DNA of 64,000 nucleotides from CALEMW01 sp035447065 (GTDB taxonomy: Bacteria > Krumholzibacteriota > Krumholzibacteriia > LZORAL124-64-63): positions 1 to 64,000 of the forward strand of contig DAOTGJ010000002.1 in assembly GCA_035447065.1 (NCBI GenBank). The letters run 5' to 3'. Under the pieces are notes generated by a model, which ran no database searches, was not told the DNA's origin, and was given only the letters and a program-made list of their open reading frames with translations. The number at the start of each line of letters is the position of its first letter. Position 1 is the stretch's first letter. The position numbers and the translations under genes were made by a program. Positions 8,450-16,663 of this stretch are shown one piece after another.

Positions 8450-8938
8450 TCAGTCGGCGGTGCGGACCTCGACCGACTCGATGGTGTCGCCCTGCACGAT
8501 GGCGTCCACCACGTCCTGCCCCTTGACCACCTTGCCGAACACGGTGTGCCGGCCGTCCAGGTGGGGCTGGGGCCCGTGGGTGATGAAGAACTGGCTGCCG
8601 TTGGTGTCCGGCCCGGCGTTGGCCATGCTGATCACGCCGGTCTCGTGACGCAGGGGGTTGCCCTCGAACTCGTCGGCGAAGCGGTAGCCGGGACCGCCCA
8701 TGCCGGTGCCCGTGGGGTCGCCGCCCTGGATCATGAAGTTGGAGATGACGCGGTGGAAGCCCACGCCGTCATAGAAGCCCTCGCGCGCCAGGAACACGAA
8801 GTTGTTCACCGTGTTGGGCGCGAACTCGGGATGCAGCTCCAGCTCGATCTCTCCGCGCGAGGTGCGCAGCAGGCAGCCGCGTACGGCGTCCAGGTCCTCC
8901 AGGCGGGCGGGGGCCTCGTTCCACTGGCGATCGCTCAC
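8450..8938 (-). CDS. Cyclophilin-type peptidyl-prolyl cis-trans isomerase
   Basis: A 162-residue single-domain cyclophilin. Family motifs are clear: FHRVISNFMIQGGDPTGTG with the catalytic Arg, GVISMANAGPDTNGSQFFIT, and LDGRHTVFGKVV. No signal peptide is present, so it acts in the cytoplasm, speeding proline isomerisation during folding. The start is the GTG at 8938, chosen for the GGAGGA just upstream; it lies 11 bases after the rho stop. Part of the rho operon. Confidence 0.93.
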   Translation of the reverse strand: MSDRQWNEAPARLEDLDAVRGCLLRTSRGEIELELHPEFAPNTVNNFVFLAREGFYDGVGFHRVISNFMIQGGDPTGTGMGGPGYRFADEFEGNPLRHETGVISMANAGPDTNGSQFFITHGPQPHLDGRHTVFGKVVKGQDVVDAIVQGDTIESVEVRTAD

Positions 8939-8949
8939 GGGTCCTCCTG

Positions 8950-10047
8950 TCAGAGCTGAACGGCGTCGAACAGCTCGGCGTTGGTCTTGGTCTTGCCCAG
9001 CAGGTCCACCAGGCCCTGCAGGGCGCTGCGGGGGTCGCGTCCGGCCAGGTAGCGCAGCACCTTGTCGCGCCAGGCCTGCTCCTCCGGCGTGTACATCAGG
9101 TCGTCGCGGCGCGTGCCCGACGCGCGCAGGTCCACCGCGGGGAAGATGCGCGCCTCGGCCAGCGAGCGGCTCAGCACCAGCTCGCTGTTGCCGGTGCCCT
9201 TGAACTCCTGGAAGATCAGGTCGTCCATGCGGGAGCCGGTCTCCACCAGGGCGGTGGCCACCACGGTGACCGAGCCGCCGTTCTCGATGTTGCGGGCCAG
9301 CCCGAAGAAGCGCCGCGGGATCTCCAGGGCGCCGGCGCCCACGCCGCCGCTCAGGGTGCGCTTGTTGCCGCGGTCCGCGCTGTTGAAGGCGCGCGCCATG
9401 CGCGTGAGGCTGTCCACCAGGATCACCACGTCGCGGCCGCACTCCAGCTCGCAGAGGGCGTGGGCCATGACCATCTCCGCCAGCCGCACGTGCGACGCCA
9501 CGGACTGGTCGCTGCTGCTGGCCAGCACCTCGGCCTTCACCTGGCGGCGGAAGTGGGTGACCTCCTCGGGGCGCTCGTCGATGAGCAGCACCATCACGCG
9601 GGTCTCCGGCGAGCAGTGGGCGATGGCGTTGGCCAGCTCCTCCAGGATGCGCGTCTTGCCCGTCTTGGGCGGCGCCACGATGAGCCCGCGCGTGCCCTTG
9701 CCGATGGGCGCCACCAGCTCCACCAGGCGCATGGTCAGGTTGCCGTCGTCGCCCAGGCGGAAACGCTCGTGGGGGCTGATGGCGGTGAGGCGGTCGTAGG
9801 GGGTGCGGTCCTGGAAGAGCAGCGGCGGCAGGCCGCCCACGCTCTCCACCTCCGCCAGGCGCAGGCCCTTCTTGCCCTTGCGCACCGTGCCCGTGAGGGA
9901 CGCGCCGTTGACCAGGCCCAGGTCCCGGATGAGCTGCTGCGGAACGAAGATGTCCTCGCCGGTGGACTGGAACGACTGGGCGGGGTCGCGCAGGAACCCT
10001 CCTCCCTTGGCATGGAGGGCGAGCACGCCGCTGACGGTGTCGGACAT
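8950..10047 (-). CDS. rho: Transcription termination factor Rho (short form)
   Basis: A 365-residue hexameric RNA-dependent ATPase that ends transcription. The OB-fold RNA-binding domain (residues about 1-75) is followed by the RecA-like motor: Walker A APPKTGKT, Walker B VVILVDSLTRMARA, Q-loop region SSSDQSVASHVR and R-loop SGGVGAGALEIPRRFFG. It lacks the N-terminal helical domain of longer homologues such as the E. coli protein (419 residues); nothing upstream of the ATG could encode it. It is the first gene of an operon with the cyclophilin, small charged and SUI1 genes. Confidence 0.96.
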   Translation of the reverse strand: MSDTVSGVLALHAKGGGFLRDPAQSFQSTGEDIFVPQQLIRDLGLVNGASLTGTVRKGKKGLRLAEVESVGGLPPLLFQDRTPYDRLTAISPHERFRLGDDGNLTMRLVELVAPIGKGTRGLIVAPPKTGKTRILEELANAIAHCSPETRVMVLLIDERPEEVTHFRRQVKAEVLASSSDQSVASHVRLAEMVMAHALCELECGRDVVILVDSLTRMARAFNSADRGNKRTLSGGVGAGALEIPRRFFGLARNIENGGSVTVVATALVETGSRMDDLIFQEFKGTGNSELVLSRSLAEARIFPAVDLRASGTRRDDLMYTPEEQAWRDKVLRYLAGRDPRSALQGLVDLLGKTKTNAELFDAVQL

Positions 10048-10132
10048 GGGGTTCCTTCCGTGGAACTGATGCGATCGGCGCCGGCGGGGCTGGGGGGCGC
10101 GCGTGCGGACCGGGAACGGGCGTCACGGGCCC

Positions 10133-10161
10133 ATGATGCCCCTTGGAATCGCCGGGGTCAA
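10133..10161 (-). promoter_or_regulatory. Sigma-70-type promoter for the rho operon
   Basis: On the minus strand, TTGACC (10156-10161) and CATCAT (10133-10138) are separated by exactly 17 bases. This predicts a start near 10126 and an untranslated leader of about 80 bases before the rho ATG. Many bacteria autoregulate rho in such a leader, but no leader peptide was identified. Confidence 0.55.
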
Positions 10162-10185
10162 GGCGCGGGTGGTTCCGCGCCCGGG

Positions 10186-10806
10186 TCAGTCGCGGCCGGA
10201 CATGCGGCGCAGCATCTCGCGCTCGGCGTGGAGCGCCAGGGCGCGCACGCCGGCGCCCAGGCCGGCGCCGCCGCCCTGCTCGCGCACGCGCAGGCCGCAG
10301 CGCACGCCGGGGCGGCCCAGGTCGCACACGCTCTGCACCACCATGGCGCCGCGGTAGGCGTCGCCGTCCAGGCGGAAGGCGGCGTCGAGCTCCTCGCCCA
10401 CCTGGTAGGTCTCGGGGGCCAGGGCCGCGAAGCCGGTGATGCTCACGTCGACCATGCGGCACTCCTCGGCGCCGTCCAGGGTCACGAAGTAGTCCGCGGC
10501 CGTGACGGGCACGCGGTAGTGCTCGCGGCTTTCCGCGGAGACGGGTTCGCCCACCAGCTCCAGGGTCAGACGCTGGCCGCTCTCCACCGGCTCCAAGGCC
10601 AGGATGCGGGCCGACTGCTGCATGAACTGGCGGCGGTGCTCGAAGTAGACCAGCACGTCCTGATCGGGGCGCACCTCGCAGCGCAGGTCCGCGAACTCGA
10701 CGACGGGACCGGCGGCGGCCGCATCCACCACGCGGCCGGCGGTCAGGACGCGGGTGTCGGTGCGGGAGGGATCCTGCAGATGGAGGTCGGTGGTGATGGC
10801 GAGCAT
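10186..10806 (-). CDS. PilZ-domain protein (YcgR-like arrangement)
   Basis: A 206-residue cytoplasmic protein. The N-terminal half (residues about 35-100: FADLRCEVRPDQDVLVYF, then a beta-rich segment) resembles the partner domain found before PilZ in YcgR-type proteins. The C-terminal half has HYRVPV followed by DVSITGFAAL, matching the PilZ RxxxR-to-D/NxSxxG pattern that binds cyclic di-GMP. Only one clear basic residue remains in the first motif (EHYR), so ligand binding is uncertain. In flagellated bacteria such proteins often act as a motor brake, which would suit the chemotaxis island in this window. It is transcribed divergently from the small secreted protein gene. Confidence 0.75.
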   Translation of the reverse strand: MLAITTDLHLQDPSRTDTRVLTAGRVVDAAAAGPVVEFADLRCEVRPDQDVLVYFEHRRQFMQQSARILALEPVESGQRLTLELVGEPVSAESREHYRVPVTAADYFVTLDGAEECRMVDVSITGFAALAPETYQVGEELDAAFRLDGDAYRGAMVVQSVCDLGRPGVRCGLRVREQGGGAGLGAGVRALALHAEREMLRRMSGRD

Positions 10807-10855
10807 GATGGATGCCTCCGGACGGGGGACCAAGGGCCTTGCTGGGAACCGACGC

Positions 10856-10864
10856 ATGCTATCA
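10856..10864 (-). promoter_or_regulatory. Extended -10 element for the PilZ gene
   Basis: TGATAGCAT on the minus strand fits the TGnTAnnAT form of an extended -10 element. It lies about 50 bases upstream of the PilZ start, back to back with a similar element on the other strand. Confidence 0.35.
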
Positions 10865-10895
10865 TGCCGGTCCCTGGCCGCAAGCCCGGGATTTC

Positions 10896-10904
10896 TGCTA
10901 CGAT
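10896..10904 (+). promoter_or_regulatory. Extended -10 element for the small secreted protein gene
   Basis: TGCTACGAT has the TG-N-TAnnAT form and lies 31 bases upstream of the ATG at 10936. No -35 box is seen, as is common for extended -10 promoters. Confidence 0.35.
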
Positions 10905-10935
10905 GGACGCCCCCTCGCCCCAAGGAGGTGATCCG

Positions 10936-11355
10936 ATGAGCCGCATGATCCTGCTCGCCGCCTGCCTGCTCCTGCCCTGCCTCGCCCGATCCCAGACCAT
11001 GGAGGCGCCGCCGGTGGCGGTGGCCGACGGCGGCGGCGCCGCCGCCTACACCGTCCGCATGACGTACCCGGCCTCGGGAGCCTTCTTCGGCGGCTACACC
11101 GTCATGCCGGTGGTGAACATCGGCGAGGGCGGCGTCTTCATCGACGGGTTCTGCATGAGCTGGGTGGACGGCGGCTCCGTGGCGGAGTGGACCGTGGAGG
11201 TTGTTCTGGCCGATCCCTCCATCAACGGGCAGGTGGATTTCGATTGGTTCGGATGCAGCCCGAACTTCTCGCTCACGGCCCGCACGCTGATCCTGGCGCC
11301 GAGCGTGGGCGACGAGACGCCCACGTGGAGCACGCTCAAGCGCTCGTTCCGCTAA
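10936..11355 (+). CDS. Small secreted protein of unknown function
   Basis: A 139-residue protein with a signal peptide (hydrophobic residues 4-15, likely cleavage after CLARSQ or nearby). The mature part is beta-rich with two cysteines (FCMSW and FGCSPN) and ends TLKRSFR. No known domain was recognised. The start is certain: AAGGAGGTGATC (10922-10933) is a 12-base complement of the canonical 16S rRNA tail. The gene stands alone on the plus strand, and its stop overlaps the stop of the convergent anti-sigma gene by four bases. Confidence 0.75.
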   Translation: MSRMILLAACLLLPCLARSQTMEAPPVAVADGGGAAAYTVRMTYPASGAFFGGYTVMPVVNIGEGGVFIDGFCMSWVDGGSVAEWTVEVVLADPSINGQVDFDWFGCSPNFSLTARTLILAPSVGDETPTWSTLKRSFR

Positions 11356-12023
11356 GGCCGTTCCAGGGTGAAGGCGAAGCTGCGTTCCCCCAGGCGGTCG
11401 CGCGCCGTGAGCAAGTAGTCTCCCGCGGGCAGCGCGGATGCGTCCAGGCTGAGCACGAAGGTGCCGTAGGCGTCGAAGGCGGGCACGTCCGCGTGCCGGG
11501 TCACGGTGCGGCCGGCGGCGTCGGTCACCTGGACGTCGCAGCGCTCCATCGGCCCCTCGCCGTCGTCCGGGAGCAGGAAGCTGAGGGTCACGCGGCCGTG
11601 GACGTCGGGCGCGGCCACGGGCGCGGCCCCGCGTTCCACCTCCGCACGCAGCACCACGGCGCGGCCCACCGGACGCAGCGGATCCTCGCCGCCTCCGGGG
11701 CCGAGCAGCAGCACCGCCACCGTCGTCAGCGCCAGGGCCGGCACCAGCAGGCGCGGCGTCAGCAGCTGCGCCAAGCGCCCGCGCAGGCCCGGCCCGGCCA
11801 CGGCGGGCTCCTCCCCGCTCAGCTCCCCCGCCGCGGCATGCAGCCGCGCCAGATCCTCCGCGCAGGCGTCGCACACGCGCAGATGCTCGTCCACGGACCG
11901 GCGCTCCGCGGCGTCGAGCTCCGCGGCGGCGTCGGCGTAGAGCACCAGGATCCGGCTCTCGGGGTGCTCGGAGAACATCAGCGCGCCCTCGCGGCGCACG
12001 GCGTCGTCCAGCCAGTCGTTCAT
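11352..12023 (-). CDS. Membrane anti-sigma factor with zinc-finger (zf-HC2) domain
   Basis: A 223-residue protein. The cytoplasmic N-terminus has the HxxxCxxC motif (His47, Cys51, Cys54) of zinc-binding anti-sigma domains. One membrane helix spans about residues 91-108. The remaining 110 residues would be periplasmic and form a beta domain resembling Ig/FlgD-like folds (DAYGTFVLSLDASALPAGDY). It follows the ECF sigma gene with a 4-base overlap (ATGA), the standard arrangement for a sigma/anti-sigma pair, so it most likely holds that sigma factor inactive at the membrane. The TPR-CHAT protease upstream is a candidate sensor or processing enzyme. Confidence 0.85.
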   Translation of the reverse strand: MNDWLDDAVRREGALMFSEHPESRILVLYADAAAELDAAERRSVDEHLRVCDACAEDLARLHAAAGELSGEEPAVAGPGLRGRLAQLLTPRLLVPALALTTVAVLLLGPGGGEDPLRPVGRAVVLRAEVERGAAPVAAPDVHGRVTLSFLLPDDGEGPMERCDVQVTDAAGRTVTRHADVPAFDAYGTFVLSLDASALPAGDYLLTARDRLGERSFAFTLERP

Positions 12024-12586
12024 GGGGATCCTCCCATCCGGCGCCGCAGCGCGTTGGCGTGCTCGCGGCAGCGGGCCACCCGGCTCTTGATGGTGCCGCG
12101 GGCCACGCCGTACTCCTCCGCCAGCTCCTCGTAGGACGCGTCCTCGGCCAGCAGGCGCCGCAGCAGCGCGCGGCAGCGTTCGGGCAGGCGGGCGAGGACC
12201 GCGTAGGCGCGGCGGATCTCCTGGTCCGCCGCCACCCGCTGTTCCGGATGGTCGGCGCGGGGGGCCTCCGGTTCCCAGGTTTCCTCCAGCGGCAGGTGAC
12301 GACGGTGGCGCTCGCGGCGCAGGGCGTCGATGCAGCGGTACTTGGCCACCCGCTCCACGTAGGTCTTGAGGCTGGAGCGGCCTTCGAAGCGGTCGGCGCC
12401 CAGGTTCCGCAGCAGATCCACGAGGATGTCCTGGACCAGGTCGTCGTCGCGGCGCAGGCCCCAGGCGCGCAGGCGCACCACGCGGGCGGTCCAGCCGCGG
12501 ATCTCCGTCACGACGGCGGCGTCGCCGGCGAGGAAGCGCTCGATGCGCTCGGCGTCCGCGGGATCCGGGCGGGGCTCAGCGCTCAT
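12020..12586 (-). CDS. ECF-type RNA polymerase sigma factor
   Basis: A 188-residue sigma factor of the extracytoplasmic function class. Region 2 lies at about residues 20-95 (DDDLVQDILVDLLRN, then SLKTYVERVAKYRCIDALRR) and region 4 at about 125-185 (LARLPERCRALLRRLLAEDASYEELA, with helix-turn-helix GVARGTIKSRVARCR). Regions 1 and 3 are absent, as expected. The start overlaps the end of the CHAT gene by 11 bases and its end overlaps the anti-sigma start by four, so the three genes form a tightly coupled operon. The target promoters are unknown. Confidence 0.93.
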   Translation of the reverse strand: MSAEPRPDPADAERIERFLAGDAAVVTEIRGWTARVVRLRAWGLRRDDDLVQDILVDLLRNLGADRFEGRSSLKTYVERVAKYRCIDALRRERHRRHLPLEETWEPEAPRADHPEQRVAADQEIRRAYAVLARLPERCRALLRRLLAEDASYEELAEEYGVARGTIKSRVARCREHANALRRRMGGSP

Positions 12587-14990
12587 CGCCCACCAGCACG
12601 AACGGGGCCCAGAAGTAGGGGTGGCCGTAGGGGCGGCGGCCGTCGGCGTCCACGTGGTCGCGCAGGGCGCGGCGGGCGGCGGCCAAGGCCTCGGCGCGCG
12701 GACGGCCCGCGCCGCGCCAGGCGTCGTAGAAGGCGTCCATGAAGATCTGCGTGGCGCGGTCCGGCACGCTCCACTGGCTGACCAGCACGCCGCGGGCGCC
12801 GACGCGCAGCAGCGCGTGGGCCAGGCCCACCAGGCCCTCCCCTTCCACCGCGCGGCCCAAGGCCGAGTTGCAGGCGCTGAGGGTCACCAGATCGGCGTCC
12901 AGTCGCCAGTCCGCGGCGATCTCGCCCGCGGTGACCAGGCCGTCGGTCACGCGGCCGCCGTCGGCGAGCAGGCGCAGGGGGTCGGGCAGATCCGTCCGAC
13001 TCAGGACCAGGGCCGAGGCGTCGGCATCCTCCGGGTCGGTCAGGGCGTGGGTGGCGAAGTGGAGCACCCGGAAGTCGCGCAGGGCGTCCGCGGCGGCCAG
13101 GTCCGCCAGCGCGGACTCGGAGGCGGCGTCGCCCAGCAGCACCAGGGGATCGGTCCAGGCGGCGGCCAGGGTCTCCACCTCCAGGCGCGTGCCGGGCAGG
13201 TCCGGCAGCAGGGCCAGATCCTCGCTCAGCCCGTGGGCGGCGCCGCGGATCACCTCGTCCGTTGGACGGCGGGCCAGGGCGAGGTCGGCCGGCACGGGAC
13301 GCAGACGGGGATCGCCCAGGAGCAGGGCACGCGCGCCGGCGGCGGGCGGGCGGCCGTGGAGCCACGCGAGCATGGCCGGCGAGGGCGTGGACGAAAGGGT
13401 CCAGCGGTCGGCCAGCCAGCGGTCCCGGTCGTCGACCAGCGCCCCGATCGGTACGCCCAGCATGCCGTCGGCGGGCACGGTCACCAGATGGGTCACGCCG
13501 GCCAGATCCTCCTCCAGGGGCGACAGACGGCGCTCGTAGAGATCACGGGCCAGCGGGCGCAGGCGCGCCGGGGACCCGGGCGCGGCCAGGGCGTCGCGCA
13601 GGGCGCGGGCGGCGGGGGTCAGAGAGCCGGCGTCGGGCAGCTCATGCCAACGCACGGCGCCTCGGCGCAGGCACCAGGCCCAGGCGCGGGGGCCGTCGCC
13701 GGCGTCCAGGTCCAGCCAGCCGATGACGGCGGTGGCCGCAGGGAGGACCAAGGCCGGAGCACCCTCGGGGTAGAGGGCGTCGGCCAGCACGCGGCCCTGG
13801 CTGCGGATCAGGGCGGCCCAGGCGCCGTCGGGATCGCCGGTGATCAGACGGGCCGCGGCCAGGTGGCGCCAGGGATTCTCCACGTAGGTGGCGCGGCTGA
13901 GGCCGTCGCCGCTGCGGGCGCGGCCGGCCTCGAAGGCGTCGCAGGCGGCCTGGAAACGGAGCAGGGCGTCGGCCGGGCGGCCGTCGGCCAGGGCCAGGGA
14001 GCCCAGCTCGCGGGGGATCTGGATCAGGGAGCTGTGGCCGGGGTCGTAGAGGCGGGCGCTGAGGGCCAGGGCGGCCTCGAACTCCGCGCGGGCCTCGGCG
14101 CGGCGGTCCTGGCCGGCCAGGGCGCGGGCCAGCTCGTGGCGGGACATGGCGATGTCGGCGTGCTCCGGGCCGCGCTCGGCGAGGAAGGCAGCCAGGGCCG
14201 CGCGGAAGTCGGCCTCCGCCTCCACGTACCGTTCCTGTCGCAGGCGCAGGCGCCCCAGGTCGCGGCGGCCGATGGAGGTCTCCGGGTGCGTGGGCCCCAG
14301 CACGGAATCGCGCACGGCCAGGGCCTCGCGCAGCAGGGGCTCGGCCTCGGCGTAGGCTTCGCGGGCCGCCAGCAGGCGGCCCAGGTTGTTCACGGCGGTG
14401 GCGGTCACCGGATGGTCCGCGCCCAGGCTGGCGCGCAGGCGGGCCGCGGCGTCGCGCATGGTGCGCTCGGCGGCCACGGGGTTGCCCTGGTTCTGCTGGT
14501 TCACGCCCAGGTTGTTCAGGGTGATGGCCACGTACGCGTGATCCTCGCCGTAGTGCAGGCGCAGCAGGCGCAGGGACTCGCGCAGGGCCACCTCGGCGCG
14601 GCCGAAGTCGGCGCGATAGCCCAGATGCGACCCGTAGTTGTTGAGGGCCGAGGCCAGGTCCTCGCTCTCGGGACCGAAGGTGCGCTCCAGGCAGGCGATG
14701 GCCTCGCGGTGGGCGGTCTCCGCCGCCTCCCAGTCGCCGAGCTGGGTGAGCAGGGGACCCAGGTTGGAGGCCATGGAGCAGGCCTCGGGACTGTCGGCGC
14801 CCAGGGAGTCGGTCCAGGCCTGGAGGTAGGTGCGGGTCAGGGCCACGCCGTCGGCGTAGCGGCCCTCGGAGTAGAGGACGGCGATCTCTTCGTTCTGGGC
14901 GGCGAGGTCGAGAGGCGACGCGGCGGAGAGCCGGGCCGCCAGCAGCAGGCCCGTCGCCAAGACGGATCGCAGGAAACGGCGTCGGATCAC
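12576..14990 (-). CDS. Secreted TPR-CHAT caspase-like protease
   Basis: An 804-residue protein with an N-terminal signal peptide (MIRRRFLRSVLATGLLLAA, cleavage near SAAS). Residues about 30-400 are tetratricopeptide repeats of the kinesin-light-chain type (repeated ALNNYGSHLGY, TLNNLGVNQQN, AVNNLGRLLA units). The C-terminal third (about 480-804) is a CHAT domain with the expected catalytic dyad: His648 in HFATHA and Cys707 in LSACNS. The family is related to caspases and separase. It opens an operon with an ECF sigma and a membrane anti-sigma factor, which suggests that it acts in the periplasm on the anti-sigma's outer domain or on a signal that controls it; that link is inferred. Confidence 0.88.
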   Translation of the reverse strand: MIRRRFLRSVLATGLLLAARLSAASPLDLAAQNEEIAVLYSEGRYADGVALTRTYLQAWTDSLGADSPEACSMASNLGPLLTQLGDWEAAETAHREAIACLERTFGPESEDLASALNNYGSHLGYRADFGRAEVALRESLRLLRLHYGEDHAYVAITLNNLGVNQQNQGNPVAAERTMRDAAARLRASLGADHPVTATAVNNLGRLLAAREAYAEAEPLLREALAVRDSVLGPTHPETSIGRRDLGRLRLRQERYVEAEADFRAALAAFLAERGPEHADIAMSRHELARALAGQDRRAEARAEFEAALALSARLYDPGHSSLIQIPRELGSLALADGRPADALLRFQAACDAFEAGRARSGDGLSRATYVENPWRHLAAARLITGDPDGAWAALIRSQGRVLADALYPEGAPALVLPAATAVIGWLDLDAGDGPRAWAWCLRRGAVRWHELPDAGSLTPAARALRDALAAPGSPARLRPLARDLYERRLSPLEEDLAGVTHLVTVPADGMLGVPIGALVDDRDRWLADRWTLSSTPSPAMLAWLHGRPPAAGARALLLGDPRLRPVPADLALARRPTDEVIRGAAHGLSEDLALLPDLPGTRLEVETLAAAWTDPLVLLGDAASESALADLAAADALRDFRVLHFATHALTDPEDADASALVLSRTDLPDPLRLLADGGRVTDGLVTAGEIAADWRLDADLVTLSACNSALGRAVEGEGLVGLAHALLRVGARGVLVSQWSVPDRATQIFMDAFYDAWRGAGRPRAEALAAARRALRDHVDADGRRPYGHPYFWAPFVLVGDER

Positions 14991-15066
14991 CGGCGGACCT
15001 CGCGGGCGTTCGATGAGGGCGCGGTCGGCAGGGACCGGGCACGGATGCGGACGGAACGTGCCTTGG

Positions 15067-15096
15067 ATTCTACCACACGGGGCGGCGATCCGTCAT
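15067..15096 (-). promoter_or_regulatory. Promoter of the CHAT/ECF/anti-sigma operon
   Basis: On the minus strand, TGGTAGAAT (15067-15075) is an extended -10 element, with ATGACG (15091-15096) 18 bases upstream of the hexamer as a -35. It predicts a start near 15060 and a leader of about 70 bases. It has a housekeeping-type shape, so no ECF-type autoregulation is evident from this element. Confidence 0.5.
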
Positions 15097-15106
15097 GGGC
15101 GCACGC

Positions 15107-16663
15107 TCAGCTCCGCACCTCCCGCACGCAGTCGATCACCGTCCCGTCCACCCACTTGATGGCCGCCACCACCTTCTCCCCCAGGTCCGGGGGCGTGGGC
15201 TGGCCGCCCACCATCTCGTCGATCTCGCCCTTGAGGTCGCGGATGTCGCGGATGGGGAGGCTGGAGCCGCGCAGGGCGTCGATGAGATCCACGCGCTGCG
15301 GATTGATGCAGATGCCGCGCTCGGTCACGATCACGTCGATCAGCTCGCCCGGGCCGCAGAGGGTGGTCACGCGGTCCACGATGACCGGGATGCGGTCGCG
15401 GAAGCTGGGGATGGGCAGGATGGTGCACTTGCCGGCCAGGCAGTTCTGCCAGCCGCCGATGCCGTGGAGCAGGCGTCCGTCCGAGTGCGTGACCACGTTG
15501 GCGTTGAAGTCCACGTCCACCTCCGTGGCGCCCAGCACCACGGCGTCCAGCATGCTGGCGAAGTTGCCCTTGCCGTGCCAGTTGTAGCTGGTGAAGGGGC
15601 TGGTGTTCACGTGGCCGGGGTTCTCGCGCATGGAGCGCACGCCCTCCAGGTCGAAGGTCTGGCCGTCCAGGATGTAGTCCGTCAGGCCCTCCTCCAGCAT
15701 GTCCACCAGGTACTGCGTGGAGCCGCCGCGCACGAACCGCGCCTTGATCTTGCGCTCGCGCATCATGTCGCGCAGGAACAGGGCGAAGCTCAGGGCCGTG
15801 CCGCCGGCGCCGGCCTGGAAGCTGAAGCCGTCGCGCACGATGCCCGCCTCGTCGCAGAAGCGCGCGGTGAGCTCCGCGATGAGCAGGCGGTCCGGGCTCC
15901 TGGTGATCTGCGTGGTCCCCGACACGATCTTGCTGGCGTCGCCGATGGAGTCCATGACCACCACCTGGTCCACGTTGTTGCCCTGGATCTGCCAGGGCAC
16001 GCACGGGAAGGGAACCAGGTTGTCCGTGACCACGATGACGTGGTCCGCGTAGATGCTGTCCGCCAGGGCGAAGCCCAGCAGCCCGCAGGCGGTGGGACCG
16101 CGGTCGCCGGTGGCGTTGCCGAAGGGGTCGGCCGTGGGCGCGGCGATGATGGCGATGTCGATGGGCACCTCGCCGTCCTGGATGGCCTGCCAGCGGCCGC
16201 CGTGGCTGCGCAGCACGCTCATGCCGCGCATCTTGCCGGAGCTGCAGTAGTCGCCCAGGGGCCCGTTCATGGAGCCCTCGATGTGGTGGATGACGCCGCT
16301 CTCCAGATGCTCGATCAGCGGCGCGTGGCAGGGGAACGACGCGCTGGGGAACCAGCGCAGGTCCTTCACCCCCAGCTCCGCCGCGGCGGCGAAGACCTGG
16401 TTGGCCACGCGGTCGCCGTTGCGCAGGTGGTGGTGGCTGCTGATGGTCATGCCGTCGCGCAGGCCGGCGTGCTCCAGGGCGGTCTTGAGGTCCTTGACCA
16501 CCTTGTCGCCGTCGGACGGGTAGTCCTGGCACACGGCGATGGGCGATGCGGCCTTGCGTCCCGCGGGGCGGTACGCGCCCACGCCCTGGTAGGGCACGGC
16601 GGGCTCGCCGTTGATCTCCACGGGCACCTGCCGGCCGGCGGCGTTGGTCACGAGCTTGGTCAT
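15107..16663 (-). CDS. citF: Citrate lyase alpha subunit (citrate-ACP transferase)
   Basis: A 518-residue protein of the usual CitF length. It exchanges acetyl for citryl on the acyl carrier subunit of citrate lyase, in the cytoplasm. Typical CitF segments are seen: TISSHHHLRNGD, GSMNGPLGDYCSSGKM, AAPTADPFGNATG, TSYNWHGKGNFASMLD and IIVTERGI-like IDVIVTERGICINPQR. The start overlaps the C_GCAxxG_C_C gene's stop by four bases, and that gene follows the CitD-CitE fusion, so all three subunits of the lyase are made from one operon. The citrate lyase ligase and prosthetic-group genes (citC, citX, citG) are not in the window. Confidence 0.95.
   Translation of the reverse strand: MTKLVTNAAGRQVPVEINGEPAVPYQGVGAYRPAGRKAASPIAVCQDYPSDGDKVVKDLKTALEHAGLRDGMTISSHHHLRNGDRVANQVFAAAAELGVKDLRWFPSASFPCHAPLIEHLESGVIHHIEGSMNGPLGDYCSSGKMRGMSVLRSHGGRWQAIQDGEVPIDIAIIAAPTADPFGNATGDRGPTACGLLGFALADSIYADHVIVVTDNLVPFPCVPWQIQGNNVDQVVVMDSIGDASKIVSGTTQITRSPDRLLIAELTARFCDEAGIVRDGFSFQAGAGGTALSFALFLRDMMRERKIKARFVRGGSTQYLVDMLEEGLTDYILDGQTFDLEGVRSMRENPGHVNTSPFTSYNWHGKGNFASMLDAVVLGATEVDVDFNANVVTHSDGRLLHGIGGWQNCLAGKCTILPIPSFRDRIPVIVDRVTTLCGPGELIDVIVTERGICINPQRVDLIDALRGSSLPIRDIRDLKGEIDEMVGGQPTPPDLGEKVVAAIKWVDGTVIDCVREVRS

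Noticed and set aside
12576..14990. TPR-CHAT protein as part of a type III-E CRISPR (Craspase) locus
   Set aside because: No repeat array, no gRAMP/Cas7-11, Csx30 or Csx31 nearby, and the protein has a signal peptide.
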